From the NCBI RefSeq assembly GCF_002836505.1, contig NZ_PJBF01000049.1:1-64000 (forward strand): a DNA stretch of 64,000 bases, in the 5' to 3' direction. Positions 10,147 through 17,787 of this stretch are shown here, one piece after another. Made by a program: the position numbers and the translations under genes. The notes below the pieces were generated by a model, which did not search any database, was not told the DNA's origin, and saw only the letters and a program-made list of their open reading frames with translations. Position 1 is the first letter of the stretch. Each line of letters starts with the position of its first letter. Source of the DNA: Psychrobacter sp. Choline-02u-9. GTDB taxonomy: Bacteria; Pseudomonadota; Gammaproteobacteria; Pseudomonadales; Moraxellaceae.

Positions 10147-11484
10147 ATGAATCAGGTCGCTGACATTCTTAAGCTGGCAATCAAAGCTAAGCAACAAGGT
10201 ATTGATGCTGTATTGGCAACGGTCGTACGTACTGAAGGCTCAGCATATCGCCGTGCTGGCGCGATGATGCTCATCTGTGAGGATGGTCGCTCAGTTGGGA
10301 TGATTAGTGGTGGTTGCTTGGAGCCGCATATTATCAAACGTGCCTTTTGGCTTACTCGTAACGGTGCCAATGTGCAAGTTTATCAGACGGGTGATGACAT
10401 TCAATATGCTGACGATGGCCAAGCGCAAGCAGGTGTGAAGCGAACTAAGTCTGATATATATGATAGATCGGATAACGGTTTAGATGACGATTCAAATAGC
10501 GGTTTAGATGAAGCAGACTTTGATGAGCTAAATTTTGGATTGGGCTGTAATGGGCGAGTGCATGTATTATTTGAGCGACTAACGACAGCAACGCCATTGC
10601 TAGAGACCATCCGTAATGTTCGACGCACTCAGCAGCCGATTACTGTAGCGACTTTAATTCGTGTTAATGACTATCAGTATCAAGATTCTATATCGCAAAG
10701 CAGTGATAATCTGCGAATTGGGATGCGTATTAATTTAGATGAATACCGCAGTTTGGGCAGCGTTTCTGCACTAGGGAAAACAGCGTTTTCAAGCATACTT
10801 GCCAATACCGTAGAAGAATTAGCAGAATATAAGCTGTCTGATAAAAATGCCGAATATGTGACGGTGGAAAACGGCAAGGTAACAACAGAGTGGCTTGTGC
10901 AGCGCCTGCAACCACAATTACGTCTATTGATTTGCGGCGCAGGGAATGACGTGATGCCACTGGTGACCATGGCTAAACTACAAGATTGGCATGTGACAGT
11001 TATAGATAGTCGCGCGCAATATGCGACGCGTATGCGGTTTCCTCAAGCGGATGTTGTGATGTCGCTATCTTTAGATGACAGTGAGACTTTGCTTAAGCTC
11101 AGTAATAACGCAGCCGTCGCCCTGATGTCACACAGCTTGAGTCAAGATCGCGCGCGCCTAGCTGTACTGCTCGAGCATTCAAACAATTATAAATACTTAG
11201 GACAGTTAGGGCCGCGCTATCGAACCGAACGTTTAATTAATGAGATTAGCATAAACCTTAGCAATCCTACTATGTTAGAAGCTGGCATCCGCAAATTGCA
11301 TTATCCGATTGGTTATAAGCTGGGCGGAGATGGCCCTGAGGCACTTGCGCTTGGTATCATGGCACAGATTAATGCGGTCATGCACAATCAAGAGGCTCCA
11401 GTAAGTGGTTCACACAACAATATTTCAAGTATCCCAGCGGTGAGTAGTGATACGGATGCCAATACTATCCAGAGTGGCATATGA
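10147..11484 (+). CDS. XdhC/CoxI-family Moco maturation protein (PaoD-like)
   Basis: A chaperone that binds the molybdenum cofactor, helps its sulfuration and inserts it into the hydroxylase apoenzyme. The N-terminal XdhC/CoxI domain (about 1-90) has VVRTEGSAYRRAGAMML and SGGCLEPHI; the C-terminal XdhC Rossmann domain begins LLICGAGNDVMPL near residue 260 and ends with LGPRYRTERL and a GGDGPEALALGI segment. At 445 residues it is well above E. coli PaoD (about 320), partly because of an acidic Asp-rich insertion at about 98-135 between the two conserved parts and a variable C-terminal tail. It overlaps the next gene by ATGA. Confidence 0.88.
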   Translation: MNQVADILKLAIKAKQQGIDAVLATVVRTEGSAYRRAGAMMLICEDGRSVGMISGGCLEPHIIKRAFWLTRNGANVQVYQTGDDIQYADDGQAQAGVKRTKSDIYDRSDNGLDDDSNSGLDEADFDELNFGLGCNGRVHVLFERLTTATPLLETIRNVRRTQQPITVATLIRVNDYQYQDSISQSSDNLRIGMRINLDEYRSLGSVSALGKTAFSSILANTVEELAEYKLSDKNAEYVTVENGKVTTEWLVQRLQPQLRLLICGAGNDVMPLVTMAKLQDWHVTVIDSRAQYATRMRFPQADVVMSLSLDDSETLLKLSNNAAVALMSHSLSQDRARLAVLLEHSNNYKYLGQLGPRYRTERLINEISINLSNPTMLEAGIRKLHYPIGYKLGGDGPEALALGIMAQINAVMHNQEAPVSGSHNNISSIPAVSSDTDANTIQSGI

Positions 11485-12203
11485 GTAAGCGTGCATTTAC
11501 AGAAGGTGCTGAACATACAGAAAGTACTGAACAGCAGAGCCAAAATCATGCGATCCTTATCTTAGCAAGTGGCCTCAGTCAGCGTCTCGGTCAACCTAAG
11601 CAGCTACTCGTTAAGAATGGCGAGCCATTAGTTACTTATATGACTCGATTGGCAATAACGACCAATCCGCAAGCCATTGTCATTGTCATTCCTGATAACC
11701 ATCGTTTGATTGCTAGTACGATGACAGAGTTGGCCAATCAATATCCAACGGTTCAAATAGTGGTGAACTCACAAGCTGATACTGGTATGGCGCATAGTTT
11801 ACGTTTGGGTATTGAGACAATTGTTGCTTTTGAATCGACTTCAATCGATCAAGTACTCATCATGGGAGTCGATCAAGTATTGTTAGATGAGCCACATTTA
11901 ACGGCTTTGCTAGCGGGTGAGCAGCCAGTAGTAGCCAGTTGCTATCATAGTTGGCGACGTTTAGAAAAACATCAAAATCGAGATGAAAAGGTAGCTGATA
12001 TTATAGGTCTACCTTTAGCCATTAACTATAAACTGCTGATACAGTGGCAGCCAGAGTTGACAGGAGATAAAGGGCTTCGTCACCTCATTAGAGGGTTGCC
12101 CGCTGATCAAATAGGTGAGGTCGATAATGACCAACTTAGCTACGATATTGATACGCCCGAGCAGCTAGCATTTGCCAAACAACAAGGCTGGCTTGATAGC
12201 TAA
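11481..12203 (+). CDS. MocA/MobA-like molybdopterin cytidylyltransferase
   Basis: A nucleotidyltransferase that adds CMP to Mo-molybdopterin to make the cytidine dinucleotide cofactor used by PaoABC-type enzymes. The signature LASGLSQRLGQPKQLL lies near residues 28-43 (L-x-x-G-x-S-x-R-x-G-x-x-K), followed by VNSQADTGMAHSLRLGIE and an acidic MGVDQVLLD metal site. The length (240) fits the NTP_transf_3 family with a longer N-terminus. It overlaps the XdhC-type gene by four bases, which supports joint maturation of the upstream hydroxylase. The MocA rather than MobA assignment is by context and sequence feel. Confidence 0.85.
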   Translation: MSKRAFTEGAEHTESTEQQSQNHAILILASGLSQRLGQPKQLLVKNGEPLVTYMTRLAITTNPQAIVIVIPDNHRLIASTMTELANQYPTVQIVVNSQADTGMAHSLRLGIETIVAFESTSIDQVLIMGVDQVLLDEPHLTALLAGEQPVVASCYHSWRRLEKHQNRDEKVADIIGLPLAINYKLLIQWQPELTGDKGLRHLIRGLPADQIGEVDNDQLSYDIDTPEQLAFAKQQGWLDS

Positions 12204-12251
12204 CCTGATTAATTTAATTGATTTTTAACAGTATTCCTTCTGAACAATAAA

Positions 12252-12827
12252 ATGCGAGAGAATAAAATTATAAATACGATAGAAACCGAACGACTGTATC
12301 TCAGACAGTGGCAAGCGAGCGACTTTGCGCCATTCGCTGAGATGAACGCTAACCCTAAAGTAATGGCATATTTTCCTAAGTTATTGACTACTTCCATGAG
12401 TAATACTATCGCCAAAAAATGCCAGTCGCTAATTGATGATAATGGGTGGGGTTTTTGGGCGGTGAGTCTAAAAGAGACAGATGCTTTTATCGGTATGGTT
12501 GGATTAAATAACGCGAATGCCGATATGCCGTTTTCTCCTGCTGTCGAGATTGCTTGGCGCTTAGATAATGACTATTGGGGATTAGGGTATGCGACTGAAG
12601 CTGCCCGAGCATCTCTGAATTTTGCCTTTGTTGAGTTAGGGATTGAGGAAGTAGTTTCATTTACAGCAGTCATTAATAAGCGCTCACAATTGGTTATGGA
12701 GCGCCTTGGTATGACCAATACACAAGAAAACTTCTATCACCCTATGATTAATCCTAATCATCGGCTCGCTGAGCATGTGCTGTACAAAATGACTCGGCAG
12801 CAGTGGCAAGATGCTGTGCTCACTTAG
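12252..12827 (+). CDS. GNAT-family N-acetyltransferase, RimJ/RimL type
   Basis: A 191-residue acetyltransferase. It opens ETERLYLRQWQASDFAPFAEMN, a classic RimJ/RimL beginning, and has an acetyl-CoA-binding region around WGLGYATEAARASLNFAF (pyrophosphate loop, residues about 110-128) and the VINKRSQLVMERLGM motif. Substrates in this group vary: ribosomal proteins, antibiotics or free amines. It follows the MocA-like gene by 48 bp and is not obviously part of that pathway. The ribosome site before the ATG is weak. Confidence 0.85.
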   Translation: MRENKIINTIETERLYLRQWQASDFAPFAEMNANPKVMAYFPKLLTTSMSNTIAKKCQSLIDDNGWGFWAVSLKETDAFIGMVGLNNANADMPFSPAVEIAWRLDNDYWGLGYATEAARASLNFAFVELGIEEVVSFTAVINKRSQLVMERLGMTNTQENFYHPMINPNHRLAEHVLYKMTRQQWQDAVLT

Positions 12828-12855
12828 TTGCATTAACGGTTGTCTTTTACTCTGT

Positions 12856-13527
12856 TTAGCTACTATTATCACGCGAAAACGTCAGAATATGCCCTTTAAA
12901 TGGTAAGTCTAGATAAGTCGTATTTTCAGGTTTGACATGCTTACTGCTAAAGCCAAACTCAGCCATCTTATTGGTTAGCTTGTTTTTACGACCGCGACCA
13001 GGATCGACCACGATGACCTCGCAAGTCGGCATAGCGTGGCGGTCAATAAACTCGGCTAATATATCAATGTGTTGGTCTTCATAGAGCAAGTCACTGCCGA
13101 TAATCATATCAAACTTACCAAGGTGGCTATTGTCCTCTGCCCAATCTAAACGCTCAAAATTAATCTCTTTATTATTATTCAGCGTGGTATTTCTATCAAG
13201 GAAATACTCAACCGTTGGATGGTAGTCAGTCGCTGTGATGTCCGCATGTCTATGATTCAGTAGCAGACTAGAGAGAGCCATACCGCAGCCAACTTCCAAA
13301 ATACGTTTACCTGTAATGTCATAATCGAGCATATGATTGGCCAGCACTAAGCTTGACGGCCATATCACCCCAAACATCGGCCAAGAAGCAGAGCAGATGC
13401 CCAGATTTAACGCTTCATCGTCAGGGTCACTAAATTGTTGATTGTCACGTAGTGTGCAAACATGAATGTCGGTATTGCCAATTTCAATTGTTTGATAACG
13501 CACGCGCACAGTGGTCAGCGAAGTCAT
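12856..13527 (-). CDS. Class I SAM-dependent methyltransferase (METTL/PRMT-like small family)
   Basis: A 223-residue protein with the Rossmann SAM motif ILEVGCGMALSSLLL (about residues 73-87), the acidic motif ITATDYHP, and FDMIIGSDLLYEDQH, which together resemble the Methyltransf_16 group of protein-lysine and nicotinamide-type methyltransferases found in both bacteria and eukaryotes. The target is unknown. A TAGGACAG ribosome site precedes the ATG at 13527. It faces the GNAT gene convergently with only 28 bp between stops. Confidence 0.75.
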   Translation of the reverse strand: MTSLTTVRVRYQTIEIGNTDIHVCTLRDNQQFSDPDDEALNLGICSASWPMFGVIWPSSLVLANHMLDYDITGKRILEVGCGMALSSLLLNHRHADITATDYHPTVEYFLDRNTTLNNNKEINFERLDWAEDNSHLGKFDMIIGSDLLYEDQHIDILAEFIDRHAMPTCEVIVVDPGRGRKNKLTNKMAEFGFSSKHVKPENTTYLDLPFKGHILTFSRDNSS

Positions 13528-13946
13528 AAACTGTCCTAAAAAATAAGCAAGAATGCAAGGTTTGGCAGGGGTTGCCGATTTCGGTAGGGTACGACGTTGG
13601 AAAAGATAATTAAAATATTGGAAGCTATATAGATGTTTGAACGGTTAGATATTTATGGCAACTTAAGTCGTGGCAAGAAAATACTTAAGTGTATGAGGAG
13701 AGTATGGCCTAAATTCTGACAAGTTATTGTTAATTTTGAGAGTATTGTTATTGCTGCGTAGAGTTGGCTGATATCAGGGAGTGATATAGATAAAAATGGT
13801 ACGAAAAAGATTTGCATGAGCATAAGCAGTGCGCTTGATTTTAGCTAAGCGCACTGCTTATGCTTGCGTAAAAGATCGAGCTTGAGCATCAAATCAGACG
13901 ATGCAACGAAATGAATTAAGCGAGTTAAGTCAGTTAAGAGATCTCC
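13528..13946. other. Intergenic region with an 18-bp perfect palindrome
   Basis: This 419-bp gap between two minus-strand genes carries no convincing ORF. It holds the promoter side of the methyltransferase gene and the hairpin annotated at 13819-13864. Confidence 0.5.
13819..13864. terminator. Perfect 18-bp inverted repeat, probable terminator of the sensory cluster
   Basis: AGCATAAGCAGTGCGCTT is matched exactly by its reverse complement after a 10-base loop. It lies about 80 bp beyond the last gene of the minus-strand cluster. Read on the minus strand, only a weak T run (CTTTTT) follows some 9-13 bases later, so it is an imperfect rho-independent terminator or another structured signal. 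Confidence 0.55.
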
Positions 13947-14573
13947 TTAGTTAAGAAATCTCAATCCAGAGGTTTTGAGTGCCCATACCAGCTCGACAAA
14001 GGCACGACTGTTGGTCAGAGGTTCGCCATCGATGATAAGGACGTAGCCTGCATTATCTATCCATAAAAATACAAAGCTGGTCTCAGGAATGAGTAGGTCG
14101 ACCTGCTGAAAAAACGAGATTGCCTGACTCTCTACTGCCCAACCACGTTGCTTTTGGCGGAGCATAAAGCCTGAAAAATCAGCGGCGGCGACACTGAGCA
14201 TGTCTGCTTCTTCTTGACTATAGCCAACTCGCGCTAAACAAAACCCTTCATCAGAGCCGATCGCGGCACGGCGTTTACCAGATAAGCTCGCCACGACATA
14301 AGGCAAAAACTGGTCCAATGGTAAGTTAGGCGCTGGTAAAAATAGTGACAGTTTTTCAATCCAGCCTTGTTCGATAAAACTCTGTAGCCAGTCATTAGAA
14401 TAACGCTGAAGCCAGTCAGCAGCGAGCAGTGTCTGATCATAAGACAGCAAATCCTGTAATGCCAACTGCTCATCAGTCGGTTCGTTCTGTGAAAACGCTT
14501 CAAAAATACCAGCTGGCGTCAGGGTAAGATAGGTTTTATCAGCATTTAAGTAAGAAGACATAGCGGCTACCAT
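13947..14573 (-). CDS. Uncharacterised protein, possible divergent roadblock-fold C-terminus
   Basis: 208 residues with no signal peptide or membrane segment. The N-terminal half (about 1-95) is helical and hydrophobic-acidic. The C-terminal part (GSDEGFCLARVGYSQEEADML, a helix, then a strand FVFLWIDNAGYVLIID, then a helix) resembles in order and spacing the roadblock/LC7 fold of the first gene of this cluster (SNDGLMIASALPIGVDEDRV, helix, strands, LGLIFLDIKRASEAL). This is a visual match, not a proven homology. An alternative start, ATG 14561 (MSSYLNADK), is equally plausible. It is the last gene of the minus-strand cluster. Confidence 0.6.
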   Translation of the reverse strand: MVAAMSSYLNADKTYLTLTPAGIFEAFSQNEPTDEQLALQDLLSYDQTLLAADWLQRYSNDWLQSFIEQGWIEKLSLFLPAPNLPLDQFLPYVVASLSGKRRAAIGSDEGFCLARVGYSQEEADMLSVAAADFSGFMLRQKQRGWAVESQAISFFQQVDLLIPETSFVFLWIDNAGYVLIIDGEPLTNSRAFVELVWALKTSGLRFLN

Positions 14574-14623
14574 AGTGATGAAAGGGTGATAAAAAATATT
14601 TAAGGTTATAAACGAATGACAAT

Positions 14624-15253
14624 CTATCGTGTAGTAGAAGGTCTAATAGTTTGATCGAGATGTTGTTGGCAGTTGTCCCAGCGCGCATCGAACTGCCAAT
14701 CACTTCTACCCAAACGGAACCATACCAACGAAAATGCGAGACGATCATTGCGCGCAGTACAATGGGCAAAAAACTCATTTTCGATTTGCTCAATCGTACC
14801 CCAGTCTTCGTCCTCACGCGCTTGCATCAGCTCAGTGGTGATGTCTTTAGCGATTTCTCGGGCATCGTCGCTGCTGATACGTAGTCGTTGCTTTTGCTCA
14901 TTGAGAGAAGGGGATACCAGCACACTCCAACGAGTGGCCAACATACTATTGCGCTGGATGTATCTTTTTTTATCAATACAATCACGAAAGCCTTGCTGGA
15001 CATGAGGATACAAACGATCTTTGATACGAGTAAATAGGTTATTTACATCGTATGGAATATCAAACCAGCAACCATAAAAAAAGTCAGCCACTGCACCCTG
15101 TAGCGGTTCTTTCTCGGTCAATAACAAAGCTGCATTGATACGCTGCTCATGAAAATGACGGTTGTTGGGTGCCAAAAATACTTTACGAGAGTAAAACCGA
15201 AATACTCGGTGCGCGACTCTTTCATTTTCTTTGATCAGGTCTGAATCAGACAT
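14624..15253 (-). CDS. Uncharacterised cytoplasmic protein of the sensory cluster
   Basis: 209 residues, not recognised. It is rich in charged and aromatic residues and mostly helical in appearance; there is no signal peptide or transmembrane segment. A clear segment DDAREIAKDITTELMQAREDEDWGTIEQIENEF (residues about 128-160, quoted in part) looks like a charged helix pair. The ribosome site is AGGAG nine bases before the ATG. It lies 50 bp upstream of the last cluster gene and about 125 bp downstream of the PhnD-like gene, so it probably belongs to the same transcription unit or a closely linked one. Confidence 0.65.
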   Translation of the reverse strand: MSDSDLIKENERVAHRVFRFYSRKVFLAPNNRHFHEQRINAALLLTEKEPLQGAVADFFYGCWFDIPYDVNNLFTRIKDRLYPHVQQGFRDCIDKKRYIQRNSMLATRWSVLVSPSLNEQKQRLRISSDDAREIAKDITTELMQAREDEDWGTIEQIENEFFAHCTARNDRLAFSLVWFRLGRSDWQFDARWDNCQQHLDQTIRPSTTR

Positions 15254-15377
15254 AATAATACTCTCCTGTCATCGCTATTATTACGACGGTGCTTGCTTCA
15301 GTGATAATGATGTCATACGACAAGCGATGATGTAATCCAGAGAAATAGCGCTTGATATCAATATAATGATTGAGCGA

Positions 15378-16127
15378 CTAATCCAATAACGTTTGCATCA
15401 AATCAATCATAAATTCGGCATCTTCTTCGCTCATTGGCTCAAACCCTTGAGGCATACCAAGCTCAGCCAATGCTTCTTTACCATCGTCATCGTTGTGCAA
15501 ATTGAGGATGGCCTCTAGGAAGATTTGTGCATCGGGAAAGTCTTCTTTAACAAGGAGTACATGACTGATATCAGCCAAGTCACTTTCGATAAGTACTGAT
15601 AGCTGAGTCTTGGTCAAGCGTGAGAAGCTATGAAATATCTCTGCCAAAAAGAACGCGACTTGGGCTTCACCTTTAATGACTTTTCGGGCAGCCGCTTGAT
15701 AGGTCTCGGTCACATCCCAGTTGAGATCAGACGCTTCTATATCGACGGCTTCTAGCAAGCGCAAGCCAATCAGTTTGACATCTCGGTTGTCGGCCATCGC
15801 GACAGTAGCCCCTGCTTGAATGTCTTCCAAACGGCTGATAGTGCTATTGGCAGCGGCTGCAATGATCATCTCGTCAGATTTACCGATAGGTCGGGCAATG
15901 GCTCGATAGCCTTGCTCGCGGATGAGAGTGGCTGCATCAAAAGGGTTGGCATAAATGATTTGAATGTCACCGGCACTAATGACCTGCTCTTGCTCAGCGT
16001 GAGAGGCAGGGATATTGAGATGCATGTTTAAGTTGGCACGTTTTTGAATCAAGGTGTTGAACATGTGCCAGCCTGCAAAGCGATCAGGCGAAAAATCAGG
16101 GGCGATTAACATATTGTGTGTCGTCAT
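15378..16127 (-). CDS. PhnD-like (phosphate/phosphonate-binding fold) protein without signal peptide
   Basis: A 249-residue type 2 periplasmic-binding-protein fold of the PhnD/TauA-like group: MLIAPDFSPDRFAGWHMFNTL at the start, DIQIIYANPFDAATLI, and lobe-two ATVAMADNRDVKLIGLRLLE and YQAAARKVIKGEAQVAFFLAE (partial). PhnD proteins are normally exported, but here the fold begins within the first few residues with no signal peptide, so the protein should stay in the cytoplasm as a ligand sensor rather than a transport subunit. No ABC permease or ATPase gene is near. It lies 3 bp after the PAS gene's stop, its ribosome site GAGGAAGG being inside that gene, so the two are coupled. Confidence 0.75.
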   Translation of the reverse strand: MTTHNMLIAPDFSPDRFAGWHMFNTLIQKRANLNMHLNIPASHAEQEQVISAGDIQIIYANPFDAATLIREQGYRAIARPIGKSDEMIIAAAANSTISRLEDIQAGATVAMADNRDVKLIGLRLLEAVDIEASDLNWDVTETYQAAARKVIKGEAQVAFFLAEIFHSFSRLTKTQLSVLIESDLADISHVLLVKEDFPDAQIFLEAILNLHNDDDGKEALAELGMPQGFEPMSEEDAEFMIDLMQTLLD

Positions 16128-16130
16128 GAG

Positions 16131-16625
16131 TTAGCCTTCCTCATCTTGTTTCATTTGGGCATATTGAGTCATCGCCGCTTCAATTTTGCTGCGTGATGGT
16201 TTGCGTCGTACCGAGGTGTAGCCGACGGTTTCACCGCGACGCACGTTAGGCACCACAGTGGCATAGACCCAATAATGACTGCCGTCTTTGCATAAGTTTT
16301 TGACATAGCCATGCCACTTTTGTCCAGACTCGGCAGTACTCCATAAGTCTTTATAGGCAGCTTTTGGCATATCAGGATGACGCAAAATATAGTGCTGTTG
16401 GCCAATCAATTCATCTACATGATAGCCACTGATTTCGACAAAGGCGTCGTTGACGTGAGTGATGATACCGTCGAGATTGGTACGCGAGACAATCAGTTTG
16501 CCATCTGGGTAGGGGCGCTCTATACCAGTATCATAGACAGTCCGTGACGTGCCATCATGATAAGTCATCGTGATTTGCTCAGCAGGCATATCGGGTTTGT
16601 GTGCATCAGGGATTGGAGAACCCAT
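16131..16625 (-). CDS. Aer-type PAS domain protein (soluble)
   Basis: 164 residues holding one PAS domain (about 35-140) very close to the FAD-binding PAS of the aerotaxis receptor Aer: KLIVSRTNLDGIITHVNDAF, SGYHVDELIGQQHYILRHPDMP, KNLCKDGSHYWVYATVVPN, and GYTSVRRKPSR. The Aer parts that follow in true receptors (membrane anchor, HAMP, methyl-accepting domain) are absent; only a short helix remains. The open frame begins at 16631, but GGAG touches that codon, while the ATG at 16625 lies six bases after it, so 16625 is the start. Likely a redox or oxygen sensor feeding the adjacent PhnD-like and roadblock proteins. Confidence 0.88.
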   Translation of the reverse strand: MGSPIPDAHKPDMPAEQITMTYHDGTSRTVYDTGIERPYPDGKLIVSRTNLDGIITHVNDAFVEISGYHVDELIGQQHYILRHPDMPKAAYKDLWSTAESGQKWHGYVKNLCKDGSHYWVYATVVPNVRRGETVGYTSVRRKPSRSKIEAAMTQYAQMKQDEEG

Positions 16626-16660
16626 GGTCATCTCCTTCGTTGATCGTTATATCGTCAATC

Positions 16661-16757
16661 CTCTATAAATTGAACACGGTGTCAGCCTTGCTTAGTCTAC
16701 TACTTGTAGTACTCTCACTCGGCTTTCTTGCGTTCAAATTATATTGAACCGACTATG
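16661..16757. repeat. Palindromic intergenic repeat, copy A
   Basis: The sequence between the PAS and roadblock genes matches the family seen at 23315, 27821, 54237 and 63037: GTGTCAGCCTTGCTTAG, a GTAC/GTAG-like centre, CACTCGGCTTTCTTG, and an ATATTGAACCGACTAT end close to the terminal repeat of copy C. Confidence 0.65.
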
Positions 16758-16802
16758 TTTATAGTGATTAAAAAGCTAATAAGTTCGATAAGCAGTCGCT
16801 AA

Positions 16803-17165
16803 TCAAATGAGCTTTGCCAATGCTTCTGAAGCACGCTTAATATCTAGGAATATCAAGCCAAGCTTGGCGTTGGGTTTTGCCATGATGGTAAGTACGGCTT
16901 CATCGCCTGATGAGGTCATGATGACATAGCCTTTCTCGCCTTGAATCATAATGCGATCGATACTACCGCGTGCCAACTCGCGTCCTGCACGATCACCCAA
17001 TGATAATAATGCTGCTGACATAGCACCCACGCGATCTTCATCCACGCCGATTGGTAGAGCTGAAGCAATCATAAGACCATCGTTAGAGATTAGCGCAGAT
17101 GCTTCAACATCTGCTGATGAACTGTTTAAGTCTTCCAATATCTGCTGAAATGAATCTGTACGCAT
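16803..17165 (-). CDS. Roadblock/LC7 (MglB-like) protein
   Basis: A 120-residue single-domain roadblock protein: helix QQILEDLN, strand ASALISNDGLMIASALP, central helix VGAMSAALLSLGDRAGRELARG, strands DRIMIQGEKGYVIMTS and AVLTIMAK, and LGLIFLDIKRASEALAKLI. Bacterial roadblock proteins such as MglB regulate small Ras-like GTPases (MglA) in motility and polarity, or act as dimeric scaffolds. No MglA-like GTPase is encoded in this window. It is the first gene of the minus-strand sensory cluster, 177 bp ahead of the PAS gene, with repeat copy A between. Confidence 0.9.
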   Translation of the reverse strand: MRTDSFQQILEDLNSSSADVEASALISNDGLMIASALPIGVDEDRVGAMSAALLSLGDRAGRELARGSIDRIMIQGEKGYVIMTSSGDEAVLTIMAKPNAKLGLIFLDIKRASEALAKLI

Positions 17166-17787
17166 ATCGCTTTCTCTGTACTGGTGATTGGTTTTTTATT
17201 TATGAACTAATGAAGTTAGTCAAAAATATTCTTGTTTAAAGAAAGGTATTATAAATCCTTACTAATAATATTGATATACATTTGCCCAATTAAAAGTAAA
17301 TTTTTTGGACTTTTGTGCCTTTTGTCGTCAAATCATTACCCCTTATCTTTATTTTTTCGAGGAAAATGGTGGTTTTTTATTATGTCTAATCGATGAGCGG
17401 TTGAAGACCTAGCAAGATCCTTGGTATTTTTTTGAATAGAGGTATTCTTTGTAACTATAGATTAATGTCCACCATTGCTATCAAACGGAGCCGCTGAAAT
17501 TTAGCTAATAAAAATCGCTTATAGATTCTTATGATGAAGATATTTACTAGACTTATAAGTCTCAAAAATGATATACAGTCATGAGGGGATAAATGTTGAC
17601 ACTTCTAAATGCGTTATAAAAATACAAATTGAGTCAGCTTTTTTGATCCTATCAGTCTCTATACATAATCTTGTATAGGGGCGATTTCAGTTTTACATCA
17701 ACGTTTATAATCCTTTTGTTTACTCAATATGTTGTAGCGTCGATGTAAATAATTACTATCACCAGTTTTATCCTAAGGAAGAAATAC
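17166..17787. other. 622-bp regulatory region between the roadblock gene and gdhA
   Basis: A+T-rich, with no credible ORF. It contains a 12-bp inverted repeat with one mismatch near gdhA (17692-17703 with 17738-17749) and a smaller one, TATACA/TGTATA (17661-17677). It should include the divergent roadblock-gene promoter and a long gdhA leader. Confidence 0.5.
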
